Source: Taxawa tesnikishii (nom. ined.) (taxonomy: Eukaryota; Ascomycota; Dothideomycetes; Dothideales). Taken from it: a stretch of DNA of 64,000 bases. Below are positions 22,058 through 33,083 of this stretch, one piece after another. The notes under the pieces are model-generated. The model was given only the letters and a program-made list of their open reading frames with translations. It did no database searches and had not been told where the DNA came from. The translations under genes and the position numbers were made by a program. Numbering within the stretch: position 1 is the first letter of the stretch; the number at the start of each line of letters is the position of its first letter. The stretch is taken from NCBI GenBank assembly GCA_030247885.1, contig JAPDRO010000013.1, positions 744,001 to 808,000 of the forward strand, written 5' to 3'.

Positions 22058-22790
22058 GTTGTGTTGAGCCCACTACGACTATGTTCGTCGGAATGCGATG
22101 GCGCTCCCACCTAACTCGGAACGAGCGGAGTGTGCAACGACCAGCGTCGCCTTGCAATATCTCACGACCGGGGCGCGCTTTCCTTTGTTCGACCTTTCAG
22201 GCGTTATGCGTTCCCCGCCAAGGTCCGTGTATTGTACGGGTGTGTGGTGATGTCCTGTGATCTGATACAATCTTTAATTAGCGACAGGGTTGCCGGCAGC
22301 GGCAGCGGCAGCGGGGTGTGGCGGAGGTGCGGAGGACGACGTAGTGGACGAAGTTGCAATGCTTGACAGCGAGCGTGAGGGCGGGAGAGAGTGAGGCGCG
22401 TGGTTGAGGTGTGTAGGGGTGTGAGGAAGAGGTCGGTGGGATGTATGTGTGGACCAGGAACAGGGAAATGCAGCTCAGGTGGTTTTGACTGTTGATGATG
22501 TCTGCACGTCTGTTGCTCTCGGCCGCTTCTGGGCAGGGGGAAGCCAAGCGATGCCACTCTCGTATTGCCCGGTATAATACGGCACCTCAGGACCAATCAC
22601 AGAGCACGATGCGTCTCGGTTCTATGCCATTATTCAATTTTACACGGACTCTGATATCTCTACTGTATGATGCTGCGGCCAGCTTCTTACAGACGGCTAC
22701 TTGTTCACATTCTGGCTTTTCACATGAACACATCCAAGGGATTCGAATGCTACGAAGCCTGTTCTACATACAACAGCGGGTGGCGGCCGC

Positions 22791-22830
22791 TCTCTCATAG
22801 CACGGCTTCTCATAGCACGGCTTCTCACAT
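22791..22830. repeat. 15-bp tandem duplication
   Basis: Two exact copies of CATAGCACGGCTTCT (22796-22810 and 22811-22825), flanked by partial copies. Confidence 0.85.
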
Positions 22831-23065
22831 CACCTTTCTCAAAAATCCGGGCGTCTGTCTTCGCGTTCCACCCAGCCTTCTTGATACACCAAATGAGCCA
22901 AGTTGTGCCGCGTAGACACGCAGCGCTTGCTGCCCGCTAAGCCACCACTTTCGAAAAACAGTCGCGTTTCCTCACCGTCGCCGCCTCTTGTGCTCTATTG
23001 AAGGCCAGCAAAGCGTTGCAGTTCCCATAGCAATCTTCACGTGATCCTCGGTCGAGCTGCCGTGT

Positions 23066-23085
23066 CCAATCCTCTTCTTATATAG
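23066..23085 (+). promoter_or_regulatory. CCAAT and TATA-like elements of the R-SNARE gene
   Basis: CCAAT at 23066-23070 is followed eight bases later by TTATATAGG. The CA-rich leader begins shortly after. The ATG is about 390 nt downstream, which implies a long 5' leader. Confidence 0.4.
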
Positions 23086-23476
23086 GCCTCTCGCTGCTAG
23101 AATCGAAACCTACATCAACATCGTTCCCCTCACGCTGAGAACTTTTGCGCTGCATCCATACGTCAAATTTATCAACTTTTGGTCGCGTTCGAGGAATTCC
23201 TTGGCACAGCCCAATTCAGCCACTCGGAACGGAAGTAAGACGACGGACGGGCCAGCGAGCGCCGCGCTTCAGTTCTGTGTCGCATCATCACCCAAACCAC
23301 TTCCATTGCCATCCGCTTGCTCACCAACCTATCTGCAACCACCAAAGAACCACACTACCTCTCCTCCGCTCCAACATCCCAGACATCAGCCCCGTTCACT
23401 TCAGCGACACGCTTCCGGTCAACCGAACGACGCCTACTGCCACAATCACCTCACAAACACCTCAACCGGCGTGAAC

Positions 23477-24262
23477 ATGTCCGACAACGCACCATACGAC
23501 CCCTACATCCCCAGCCAGGGTGGCAGCAGCGCAGGCAGAGATGGCGGCAACACACGAACCGCTGCACTCCAAGCGGTAGGTCAACACTTCCTTTTGCTTG
23601 ACTTTGACAAAGCTGCCTGGTCGCTCGTTCTGAGCTCGATAGAGCCGTCGCCTATTGTTGTGGACCTGGAAAGTTTTGCGACTCCCCTTGGAACGTCGCG
23701 TTGCAACAGGAGGCGGGGATGAAGATGATACAGTTGCTAGAGGATACATCAGCGTCAGACGTGACATCGCAGCTTTGGAGCGCGCCAGGCAGCATTTGAC
23801 CTGGAAGGTCGAGATGCAACTACGCCGCGACGTTATCATCAAGACCCGAAATGCAGAGTGACGACGGCAGCTCCATCGAAGACTGCGCGCATAACTCGTC
23901 GACAGGCTCATTATAGATGCAGTTCCAGACAGTTGCTGACGACTTTACGACAGGAAATCGACTCTACCGTCAACGTAATGCGCTCCAACATTAACAAGGT
24001 CTCTGAACGTGGCGAACGCCTCGACAGCCTGCAAGACAAGACCGATAACCTCGCCGTGTCCGCTCAAGGATTCCGCCGTGGAGCCAACAGGGTCAGGAAG
24101 CAGATGTGGTGGAAGGATATGAAGATGAGGATGTGCCTGATTGTCGGCATCATCATCCTTCTCATAGTCATCATCGTGCCGAGTGGTACGTTCGAGAACA
24201 CCACACCTCTCCATTGTTTTGTCCAAGCTAAAAGAGCAACAGTGGTCGCTACCAAGCACTAA
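23477..24262 (+). CDS. Synaptobrevin-type R-SNARE (Snc-like)
   Basis: Vesicle R-SNARE for fusion of exocytic and endocytic vesicles at the plasma membrane. Exons 23477-23575, 23954-24185 and 24243-24262 give 116 residues. A short Pro/Gly-rich N-terminus is followed by the SNARE motif [20 protein letters not shown] (zero-layer Arg in ERGERLD), then [18 protein letters not shown], the WWKDMKMRM juxtamembrane stretch, and a C-terminal tail anchor [16 protein letters not shown]. The last exon encodes six residues plus the stop. Intron 1 is 378 nt, long for this genome. Confidence 0.94.
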
Positions 24263-25581
24263 GCACATGTCGACGCAAGATGACCGTCCAGGGTTCCGCT
24301 TATCTTGGTGTACATGACATCTCAGATGTGGAGGGAAGTAAGGAAAGAAAGAAGGAAGGGAGGAGTCTTAGCAGCAGCACCGTGAGACTGCTTGCACGAA
24401 ATGATACCATTCTCAGATGACGCCGTCTTCCTTTCGAACAGCGGGTGGAGGATCACCCTATCACGAGTGGGCAAACACCACCACCACCACCACACCCCCT
24501 TTTTGACGAAACACCGGCGCATGGAGGAGCGTGCTTTACTTGTTTTTGATCTTGTTCTCACAAGTGTTACAATCCCCTTCGCCGACAACACCCTTGATAG
24601 CTAGCACACTCTGGGTTTGTAGTAATATGAATGCTTCTGCTTACTCAAACAAATCGTTTTCTGAAAATCGACCGATGAAATCGTTAATGTACGTCAAAGT
24701 GTAAACGAAATACCGGCAAACTGTGCACTTCACAATGTCGTTCGAAACAGTACGTGTGGGAAATGCGTGTCGAGACAAGCGAGTCGAGTAGAAGACTAAT
24801 GCCGTGATCCCTTTAACAAACCGTCCGCATCCGTCCCGACCGAGCGAGTGAGCTCCGGCTAGTTGCCGATCTGCCTTCCCGATCAGTCCGTCAGGGACGT
24901 TCCACATGTCCTCGAGCGAATACGCTAACGAGAGCGGTGAGTGCTGGCACGCTGGGGGGGGGACTGACGAAACGACGTCTGCTGCGTATACATGCAGGAC
25001 CCGAGTTCGGGACGCCGTCAGGCATTCGCGTAACTCACGGGGTTTTGCAGCGCCTTCGTCATGATTTTTTAACCCGCGAGGTCGTTCTCGAGTCTTGTCG
25101 AGATGAGGTGGCATTCAACAACAACCCACGCGAAGGGACTCGGAGTACTTCGGAGGCGAACCAAGGAAAACAGATGAGTGAATGAGCATGAACACTAAAC
25201 TTTTCGTACGTGAGGATCCTTGGTTCTTCCGAATGGGGAGCTGCGTGGCTCGAAGCGATATAATGCGGAACCACCAACGCCGTGCTATTGCGCGAGCCGG
25301 AGTGGGATCATGGCCCCTGGGTATCCCCGGATCAAGTAAGTCCTCCACACCTCCTGGGGTTGAACGCGGAAAAGGTGCAAGGTAAGGGAGATGCAATGAT
25401 ACGCTTGAAACAGAGTAGTTCGTGTTATCATCAAAGGAGAGGATAAACGAGAAGCCACGTGGAAGCGTGGGTGTGCTTTGAGGGTCTTCACCTTCGCACA
25501 CCTTCGAGCGATCGGTGATCCATGTGAAGAGAAGAGGCCAGTGGAAGATGACGGGGCTTGCCGAGCCCCGTCTCAGCAAGA
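24263..25581. other. 1.3-kb intergenic region, no gene seen
   Basis: Between the R-SNARE gene and the 3' end of the Lys-rich gene. It holds a (CAC)n tract at 24476-24494 and a run of eight G at 24955-24962. ORFs at 24641-25114 and 25115-25591 on the minus strand show no family signature. Confidence 0.45.
24476..24494. repeat. (CAC)n microsatellite
   Basis: Six CAC units in non-coding DNA. Confidence 0.85.
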
Positions 25582-26879
25582 TCACCGCCACCTGTTCACT
25601 CGCGCGTACTCGTATTCTTCATAGCTGTACGAGTCCCACTCACGTCTCAAGCTTTGATAACCCCGCTCACTCCTGGTCTGCTGCCCACTAACGCGAAGTC
25701 CCTGGAAAGACACTTCACCGCACAGTCCATCGAAGGTGCCGCCAATGACGCCACCGCCGCTGAATGCAACCGTTCCGGTCTGATCGTTGTCGTCGTAAGA
25801 TATGACGTTTTCGCTATTCTCTCTGCCCCGCCAGTTGAAGTCGATAGGACTGCCGGATGCATCGTACGGTCGTCCGGCTATACAAATGATACCACTGAAC
25901 ATCCCGAAGTCATACGAACCCCATATCTGATCGCCGTGCAAGGTGAGGATGATCGTAGACCGGTGGCCGTCAAACATGGCCCATTGTCCGTCGATGCTGG
26001 TTTGGACATTGTACTTGCCGTTGATGAGACCGAGCCGATTATTGCCCTGCGGTGGTGGAGGAAGGGAGTCCACTTGCATCGCGTCATCCGAGGCATTTCT
26101 GCGTTCGTCATAGCTGTCGTAGCTGGCATCTTGCATGGTATGATCTGTAGTTGTCACAGGTGGCCTAGAACCAAAGTGATTTCCTGGATCATACGGTCTG
26201 GACCTCCTCGCCGTCTGCATGCGGCCTTTGCCTTTGACTTCTCGGGAGGTGCTTTTGTGGTGGACGAGGCTGCAGTGGATTTTGGCTTCGCAGTAGCGGC
26301 TTTCTTTGCAGGCGGCAGAGGTGCCGTTCCCTCAGACGCACCGTCATCCAGCTTGCGCTTCTTTCCCGCCTCCTTTGTGCCTGTGGATTTGTCTTCTTTC
26401 TCTCCCGCCTGCTTCGTGGTTTTGGCCTTGCCGTCCTTCTTCGCGATCTTCTCGGGTTCCTTGGTCGTCTTCCGGCCAGTTGCCTCTTTGTCTACCGCTC
26501 CCGAATTCTTCGACTCCATGTCTTTGCGCTCCTTTCTTGCCTGCCTCTCATTCTTGTTCCACTGCTTTTTCAGCTCTGTTTCTAACTTCTGCAGATGCTG
26601 CGGCACGGCCATACCGCCCTTGTTGAAGGCGTCAAGCAACCTCACCTTCGCGACCGACTTCGTCTTAGACGGCGGAAGACCATAGTGGATCAGCTGTGCC
26701 TCATACCAGTGTGCGGCAGGGTCTTTGGCGCCGCTCTTCGTGCCAGACGTAGGTTGAAAGAGCTCCTTGAGCTCAGGAAGAGTTGCCCGGCGATGTCGGT
26801 TGTGACTACTGGCTTCGGCATACAGGGTATCCCCGGCGTAAGCGAAGCCGTCTTTCTCAACGGGCGGCGCCAGAGCCAT
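25582..26879 (-). CDS. Conserved fungal protein of unknown function, Lys-rich linker and beta-rich C-terminus
   Basis: About 432 residues in two frames that meet near 26244. I do not recognise a named family. Residues 30-110 include LPELKELFQPTSG, AHWYEAQLIHYGLPPSKTKS and VRLLDAFNKGGM, a compact helical region that looks conserved. Then comes a Lys/Ala/Glu-rich linker of about 110 residues with nuclear-signal-like KKRKLDD, and a C-terminal region rich in Gly and aromatic beta strands (NRLGLINGKYNVQTS, IWGSYDFGMFSG, GTFDGLCGEVSF). Adding one base at the short C run (plus strand 26244-26246) joins the halves; that join is less certain than others here. A chromatin or RNA role is a guess. Confidence 0.65.
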
Positions 26880-27271
26880 GACGGTGTCCAGAAGATCGAG
26901 GTCTTAGGTTCCGAGCCGTTGCAACTTTGCGCGAAGAGAAAGAAGACAAGAAGCCGGAAGACGCGTCGTTTACCTATGCGGTGTCGCGTTTCCCCGCATC
27001 ACGTGTGCTTGGCAGCCACCGGATCCTCTTTCACCTCCAATCCGTAGAGAGCTTCCACAACCGAAGGTGCATTGCAGCTGTGGGTGCGTTTGGCATGTCA
27101 GGCTATGTCTTGTGGACCCGTATGCTTGATGGAGGTTCGTCGTATGGTGGATCTATAAACAGATCAACAGAAAGTTCCATCACGGATATGTACAATGGTA
27201 TACCGAAACTCCCCGTTGAAGCCAAAGAAATGAAGGACAGACAAGAGACAAGGAAACACCCAAGCCCATCC
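26880..27271. other. intergenic, no gene seen
   Basis: Upstream of the Lys-rich gene and downstream of the Syn8-like gene, both minus strand. The plus-strand ORF 26927-27517 runs antisense into the SNARE gene and is not supported. Confidence 0.45.
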
Positions 27272-28127
27272 TTACTTCAGGATAATGATGAGCAGAACGA
27301 GAATTATAATCAAGATGGCAATGAGCGTCCAACTCCAATTCTCTCTCGCGCCCCTCGCGACCCGATCCAATCTCTTCTTCGCGCGATCCAACTGCCCTTG
27401 ATGCCGATCGACACCCTCGTCAACGTCGTCCAGCAACTCTACTTGCTCGTCCAGCTCATTCCCCATCTGGATGCTCAGCTCGCGCTGCCGGCCAATGCTC
27501 TCGCCCAGTCGATCTAACTGCTCGTCCTGGTCCCGGATCACCTGCTTGTGGTAGGCGTGGATCTGCTGGTTGTCTAGTTGCGACTGGTCGGGCACGACAT
27601 CCTCTGGGTTGTCTCTGTAAGGGAAGAGCGCGGCGCGGTTGGCGTCGTCGGCGGGCGAGGGTGAGGGATTGTCGCGGAAGCGGACAGACTTTGAAGCAGA
27701 GCGGTTGGAGTGACGGAGGGAGGAGTGTGGTGTTTGGGTTGAGTTCGCCGCAGCGAAGTCGGATTGGAGAGATGGATCGTTGGGCGAGGTTAGGGTGGAC
27801 GATGTTGGGGGCGCATTGGCCGGGCCGTGGAATTGGGCGCTCAGATCCGAGTATTGGGTCCGTAGGCGGTGTAATTGGTCGCCGAGGGAGGCACTGTAGG
27901 CGAGGTGTGTTAGCATAGACAGAAGGGTGGCTGGGAGACAGTACGTACTCGGAGTCCTGTTGCTGCTCGAGCGCCTCTATGCCCTCACGCAATGTTTCAA
28001 GCGATCGGCTGATGTGACCATCCTGTTTGTTCGGTTCGAGGTTGAGAGAGATTGCGCGTTGCCTTTCTAGTAAAGAGAGCTTGATGTGATCTGCTAGGAG
28101 GAAGAGTTGGTGCGGGTTCGTTGACAT
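27272..28127 (-). CDS. Syntaxin-8-type Qc-SNARE (Syn8-like)
   Basis: Endosomal Qc-SNARE of 266 residues; exons 28127-27949 and 27893-27272. The N-terminal helical part begins MSTNPHQLFLLADHIKLSLLER. A Ser/Pro-rich linker follows. The SNARE motif runs through RDQDEQLDRLGESIGRQREL and MGNELDEQVELLDDVDEGVD (central Gln of the zero layer), then AKKRLDRVARGARENWSW and a tail anchor of Leu/Ile (TLIAILIIILVLLIIILK), ending two codons later. Fits fungal Syn8/syntaxin 8 in length and order. Frame intact. Confidence 0.88.
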
Positions 28128-28367
28128 GATGGTGAGACGGTAAGACTGGGATCAGAATGAACGAAGCCGCGGACCGGAACGGACAGGAGAAGGGGTGAGA
28201 TGCGATGACGCAGAAAGACAGTGCTACAGATAGACAGCAAGGGAGTCTTTTCGGTATGGAACGGAGAGGATGGCGGGCGGGTTGATAGATGCTGTGTCAG
28301 CTGTCAGCCTGGCTCAATCAGGGACGCACTCTCGGATGGGTGCAGTGAGGGACGGCAGCTTCATCAA

Positions 28368-28450
28368 CTAGACAGCGATAGGCTAGACAGCTACATATGC
28401 TAGACAGCTACGGGCTAGACAGGTCTAGGCTAGGGCGGCTAGGGTGGCTA
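28368..28450. repeat. degenerate tandem repeats of GCTAGACAGCTA type
   Basis: Four near-copies of CTAGACAG spaced about 15 bases, grading into GCTAGG(GC/GT)GG units. Confidence 0.75.
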
Positions 28451-28811
28451 TATCTGGGAACGTGGGGAAGGCGCAACGCGGTTTGATGATCTGCCACTAA
28501 CTGCTGCTTAAGGGATTGCCGCAGATGCACCTGCTGCCCTTGAACTTAACCCCACTCCACTCGACACGTTCCTCGAGGCCTTGTTACGCGTCCGTTATAA
28601 GCTTTCCTGTAACTTCTTCCTTCTCGGATCCTTCTCCCTCTCTCCACCCACCAGTAACTGTTAGACTTCTGACTTTGCTGCACCTTCGGATCACCACAGA
28701 TACCGACGAAAGCATAGAGAGGGGGATCAGGCTGCGGTCCGGAACACGCCTCACACGCTAACAGCTGACGCCGTCCCCGTCTCTCTATTATCGAAGCTCA
28801 GGCACAGACAC

Positions 28812-28843
28812 GGGCAGGCACAGGCACAGGCACAGGCACAGCT
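28812..28843. repeat. (AGGCAC)n hexanucleotide repeat
   Basis: Four to five AGGCAC units about 65 nt upstream of the RING/TRAF ATG, so probably in promoter or leader. Confidence 0.85.
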
Positions 28844-28904
28844 GAACTGTTTGCGCCCCGGCGGCGTATAACTAACTCTGTCTCTCTTCCCATCTTCCGA
28901 GAAG

Positions 28905-30779
28905 ATGCCTACCCATGCTCTTTGCTCTCGCACACCGTCTCCCGCCCATCAGGCCTCCCCTGCTACAGCCATGCCACCCTTCACCATTCGCAGCCGCAAT
29001 GCCAATGCTAGCCGCACCAACCCTTCCAATCCTTCATCTAGTGCAACCAGCCCGAACCTGAACCAATTGCCCTCCAGAAACGGTGCAACGTCCCCGCTAC
29101 CTATCCCCACCAACATGCGAGGCATGCGCAGGCTCGAGGCTCGGAGAGGACTCGAGGAGTCTCACTACCTGACTGCCAAAGCCCGCACTGCTCATCCAAA
29201 CCCTCCAGTGGACATGAGGATGTTGGACTACGTTTCGAGTTACGACAGCAATCTCATGTGCGCTATTTGCCGGTCTCCGTTTGTCGATCCTGTCATTCTC
29301 TACGATTGTGATCACTGCTTCTGCAGGGATTGTCTGCGCCAGACGTGGACCGATTACAATCCGAGTGCGCCCCAAGGAAGTTGTCCGACCTGCCGCGCAT
29401 ACGCAAGAATAGTCGGAAAAGGCGCTGTCTCAAAGATTTTGATCAACATCTTAGATGAGCTTGTGGTGAAATGTCCCAAGCACGAGGAAGGATGCACCGC
29501 AGAAGTCAAGAGAGGCGCCGTCAACGATCATGTCAATCTCTACTGCAGTTATGGTTTAGTGGACTGTCCGTCAGAGACTTGCGATCTACCTATCCGAAGA
29601 AAGGATGCCAAGCAGTGCCTCCATCATGGAGTGTCGTGCATCGACTGTCACGACACTATGACCGTTGCCAATCTTGAGGTGAGTCACGTATTTGAATTGG
29701 CAACACACGTGCTAAGTACCGGATAGATTCATTGGAGAAACGAATGTCCCGACAGGAAAGTGCCGTGCAATCTTTGCAACGGACTAGTGTTTTATCGCGA
29801 GTTCGAGAACCACACCAAAGCAACTTGCCCGGCGATATCCCTCCCATGTACCGGTACGAACTACGGCTGCAGTTTCCGATCAAAACGTGGCGATCTGAAC
29901 GAACACACCAAGCACTGCACTTTTGCCAAGCTCGCACCCTTCTTCGAGGCGCAGAAGAAACGGCAAGACGTGCAAGAAGAAGAGCAAAAGCTCCTCAAAC
30001 GAAAACTCCTCGTCCTAGAAGGCGGGTTCGAATCGATCGAAAAGCTTATATACGCTAGACCCAACGACGTCGAGGTCCACGACGCGGACCCATCCCGGAT
30101 ACCGCTGCTCGACTCGCACAACCGGAACGAATCAGTAGCCACGACCGCCACTGCATCAACGGCAGGCACCTTGGATTTCCCACCGCCGCCGTCCTACCGT
30201 ACTTCACGCGATGACCGCTTCAGCATCCGCACATCCGCATCAACGGCACGACCAGCTTCACCCGACGACAACTCATCCTCCACTGCTGTTCTCGCCTCTC
30301 CGCAATCTCCACAAGACTTTTACTCTGTACGCTCGCACTCCGATGCCTTCGACCCACCACCCGTTCTCTTCCCCTCAGACCCCCAAATACCCTACGCTTC
30401 CCCTGTGCACCATCTTCTCTCCCTTCACGAAGCACTACGGGATGAAGTGACGCGTATTGCCTCTGCGCTGCACGAGCTCGACGGCCGGCATAGCATGCTA
30501 ATTCTGAATGAGAATCTGCGGCTGAAGGAGGAAATGGCGTATCTGGGCGCCCAGGTTTCCGGTGTTATGCGTCAGGTTGGGTGGTTGACTAGTGCGAGGT
30601 TGCAGGCACAGCAAGCGCAGCAGTCTGGAGGAGAGGGCAGCGCGGGACCTGGTGGAGGACAAGGAGCGGTGGGCACGGCGGCGACGGCGTTGAGAGGGGC
30701 GGCGAGGGTGGTGAACGTGGGACGCGAGGGAATGGGATTGCCGAGAAGGGCGACCGATGAGGGGAGGACGAAGCTCTAA
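28905..30779 (+). CDS. RING and TRAF-type zinc-finger protein (probable E3 ubiquitin ligase)
   Basis: 608 residues, exons 28905-29678 and 29727-30779. After a Ser/Asn-rich N-terminus comes a C3HC4 RING: CAICRSPFVDPVILYDC, DHCFCRDCLRQTW, and CPTCRAYA. Next are TRAF-type zinc fingers with repeated C/H spacing (CPKHEEGCTAEVKRG, DCPSETCDLPIRRKD, CPDRKVPCNLC, CPAISLPC, HTKHC). Then a short coiled coil (QDVQEEEQKLLKRKLLVLEG), a Ser/Pro-rich stretch and a C-terminal helix with LNENLRLKEEMAYL. The order matches fungal RING-TRAF ligases of unknown substrate. Start could also be the downstream Met at MPPFTIRSR. Confidence 0.85.
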
Positions 30780-31043
30780 GTCCTCGTCACCCCAATGCAG
30801 TCGAGGCATCTGAAGGGGGACCGGGGTTTCGGAGGAATATGTCTCGTGTCAAGCGTTCCAGCGGGTTCCAGCGGGTTTCTCTTTGTGTCGAGCAATGGAT
30901 TTGCCTTGCCATCATGTACTCTCTATGTACGGGTCAAAAGGGCACTTTCATACATACAACACAGTCACGCTCCCCGACCACCCCGCCCGTTTCCCTGTTG
31001 GGTACACACTCCTACCTCTTCACCATTTCACTTTCCGTGAATC

Positions 31044-32160
31044 TTACCCGACCCCTCCCAATGCATTGCTCGCCCACTGATAGCTCCCCAAAAACACCGC
31101 CCCTCCGATACTGATCCACATAGTCCTCGGGCCCACGCCCTTGAAGAAGGCACCAACGCCCTCCTCCCTCAAGATCCTGCCGGTCAAAACCCCGGCATTC
31201 TGGCGCTCCTCGGCCAGCATCATCCTCGTCTTCAACACGTCCAACGGCGTCGTCAACCCGGCGGCCACCGCGCCCGAGAGACTGCCGTACAGCGCCGACT
31301 GCGCGGCCGAGACCTGTCCCGACGACGAGGACGAAGACCAGCGCTTCAACGCCTCCCACAGCGGGAACTGGATCACGGTGAAGGGGACCTCGCGCATGAC
31401 GGTGATGCCCCAGCCGCGGTAGAGCTCCCTCGCCATGACGCCGAACCCGCGCGTGCGGCGCAGGGAGAGGATGGCCGTCAGCGCGGAGAGCGAGGACGGG
31501 TGCCGGCCCGCCTGCGCGCGCTGCTTGACCACTTCCGTCGGCACGCGCACCGCGCACGCCGCGATCTCGCCCAGAGACGCCGCAAGCATGTGTGTCGTCG
31601 TCGCCGACTCCCCTCCCCTCCCCTTCCCTCCGCCCGAGTTTCTTCGGAGCCGTTTGATGCCGTCGTAGGTGACGAAGAAGAGGGCGGCGCCTGGGGCGGA
31701 GCCGACGATGGCGGAGCCCACGCCGGCGTAGACGCCGCGGAAGCCGCCGGCGGCGAGGAAGCCGGTGGACGATTGCAGGCGGGTTTTTAGCGTGTCGAGC
31801 GGGTAGAGCGAGAGGTCGACTGTTGTGCCGGCGAGGCCGCCTGCCTGGGTGGGTCAGTGGGGTTGTCGCGTGACGGAATATAATTCCTGTTCTGGTGAAG
31901 GGTTTTCGGAGTAGAGGTCGGGGATGGGGATGGGGATGGGGATGGGAACGGGTGGCTTGGTGGTTGATGTTTTTGGGGGGCAGCTGGGGGTGGTGAGGTT
32001 AATGAGAGTGGTTTGCAGTGGTGTACAGTATCGGACGCAGGGTGGACAAATGAAACAAGGCGAGATGTGATAGCAGGATGTGGGATGTTGGTGGGAGGTT
32101 TACCAGTAAAGAGCGCAGGTAGGGCGACTCCACGAGGGGAGACGAAGAGCGCGTGTCCAT
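31044..32160 (-). CDS. PET8: Mitochondrial S-adenosylmethionine carrier (Pet8/SAMC-like)
   Basis: Inner-membrane mitochondrial carrier exchanging S-adenosylmethionine across the membrane. Exons 32160-32104 and 31844-31044 give 285 residues, an unbroken frame. The three carrier signatures are [25 protein letters not shown] and [13 protein letters not shown]. Other family blocks are [45 protein letters not shown] and ending [18 protein letters not shown] Gly/Ser/Lys-rich loop near residue 100 is slightly longer than usual. The supply of SAM to mitochondria links it loosely to methylation metabolism. Confidence 0.93.
31920..31950 (+). repeat. (GGGGAT)n repeat in intron 1 of the SAM carrier
   Basis: Five G-runs of three to four separated by AT, so the plus strand (template strand of the gene) fits a G-quadruplex pattern. 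It lies inside the intron 32103-31845. Confidence 0.85.
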
Positions 32161-33083
32161 TGTGCTGGCGATGTCTCTCGGTATCGGGTAGTGCCAATTG
32201 CACCCTTATCTACGAGGTTGCTGCATCTCCGGGTACGGTATTGAGATTGTAGTGATTCGAGTCACAAAAAGTGAAGTCGTCATATCGCAAAGCTGGACAG
32301 CTTCGGGTGCGAAGTTTGTTTCCCGAGTGTCATTGATCCTGCCCGCACTCGGGTTATATATTTACCCCAGCGAGGGCACCACTAGAGGTAACAAGTACTT
32401 TCTGTTGCTGGACGTTACGTGCAGGATAGGGCGCAAACCAAGACCATGGGAAGATACGGGCAGCGAAACCAAGACTCGCAGCCAAATGTTCTGGCAAGGG
32501 GACATGCCAAAGCTCGCCCCTTGTACTAGCGTGGCACACGTGGTGATGTATACCACTACCTACCTACCCGTTCTACACGCACTAGGTTACTCGATCTGCA
32601 TTCTTGTGCTGAACCAAAGAAAAATGTCTACGCAATGGATATTGGAGTGCGAAAAAGTGAACCGGCTCAGGTGAAAAGAACCGTCTGAAGAGTCTGCAAC
32701 GACTCTATCTGTGCCAAGCAACCCTACATCGCCATCTCAAGCTCCCCACCATCAGTCCTTGTATATCGAGAACCATCTCCATACGAACGGATGGGCAAAA
32801 GAGCAAAAACGAGACGTTCAGCAACGAGGATTCCCACACCGTCACCGATTGGAGTACTAGCTCGTCGGTCAACTGCTTATGTATGGCAGAGCGAACGGGA
32901 TGCCCAGTTCTCAGCCGCCTATGGCCGAACGTGGAAGATTTGTTGTTCCAAAAACATATGAATGTTATTTTGGGCATCCTAGCTCCTTACCCAGGCAGCG
33001 CTGTTACCGATCTGCGGCAGTTGAAGAAGGCCGATGTCTTTATCACGGCAACGGAAGGATGGGCAATGCAGCGCAAGCTTGTT
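32161..33083. other. gene-poor stretch, no gene seen
   Basis: Upstream of the SAM-carrier gene. ORFs here (32198-32674, 32705-32977, 32879-33166) are short, overlapping and without recognisable motifs. Confidence 0.45.

Larger units (their letters stand above)
22058..23476. promoter_or_regulatory. divergent promoter region of the GH76 and R-SNARE genes
   Basis: No coding gene found. A CCAATCACAGAG box at 22593-22604 is identical over 12 bases to one in the ADE4/methyltransferase promoter. A 15-bp tandem duplication lies at 22791-22830. The SNARE-proximal part has a CCAAT and a TATA-like element. The last 300 nt form a CA/CT-rich leader. Confidence 0.4.
28128..28904. other. divergent promoter region of the Syn8-like and RING/TRAF genes
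   Basis: No gene. It contains a degenerate CTAGACAG repeat block at 28368-28450 and an (AGGCAC)n tract at 28812-28843 close to the start of the RING gene. Confidence 0.45.

Noticed and set aside
25558-26685. 375-codon plus-strand ORF, long enough to look real
   Set aside because: It is the antisense shadow of the Lys-rich minus-strand gene; its Phe/Val/Ser-rich composition mirrors Lys/Ala codons of the other strand.
31500-31790. Arg-rich plus-strand ORF
   Set aside because: Antisense to the SAM carrier in GC-rich DNA.
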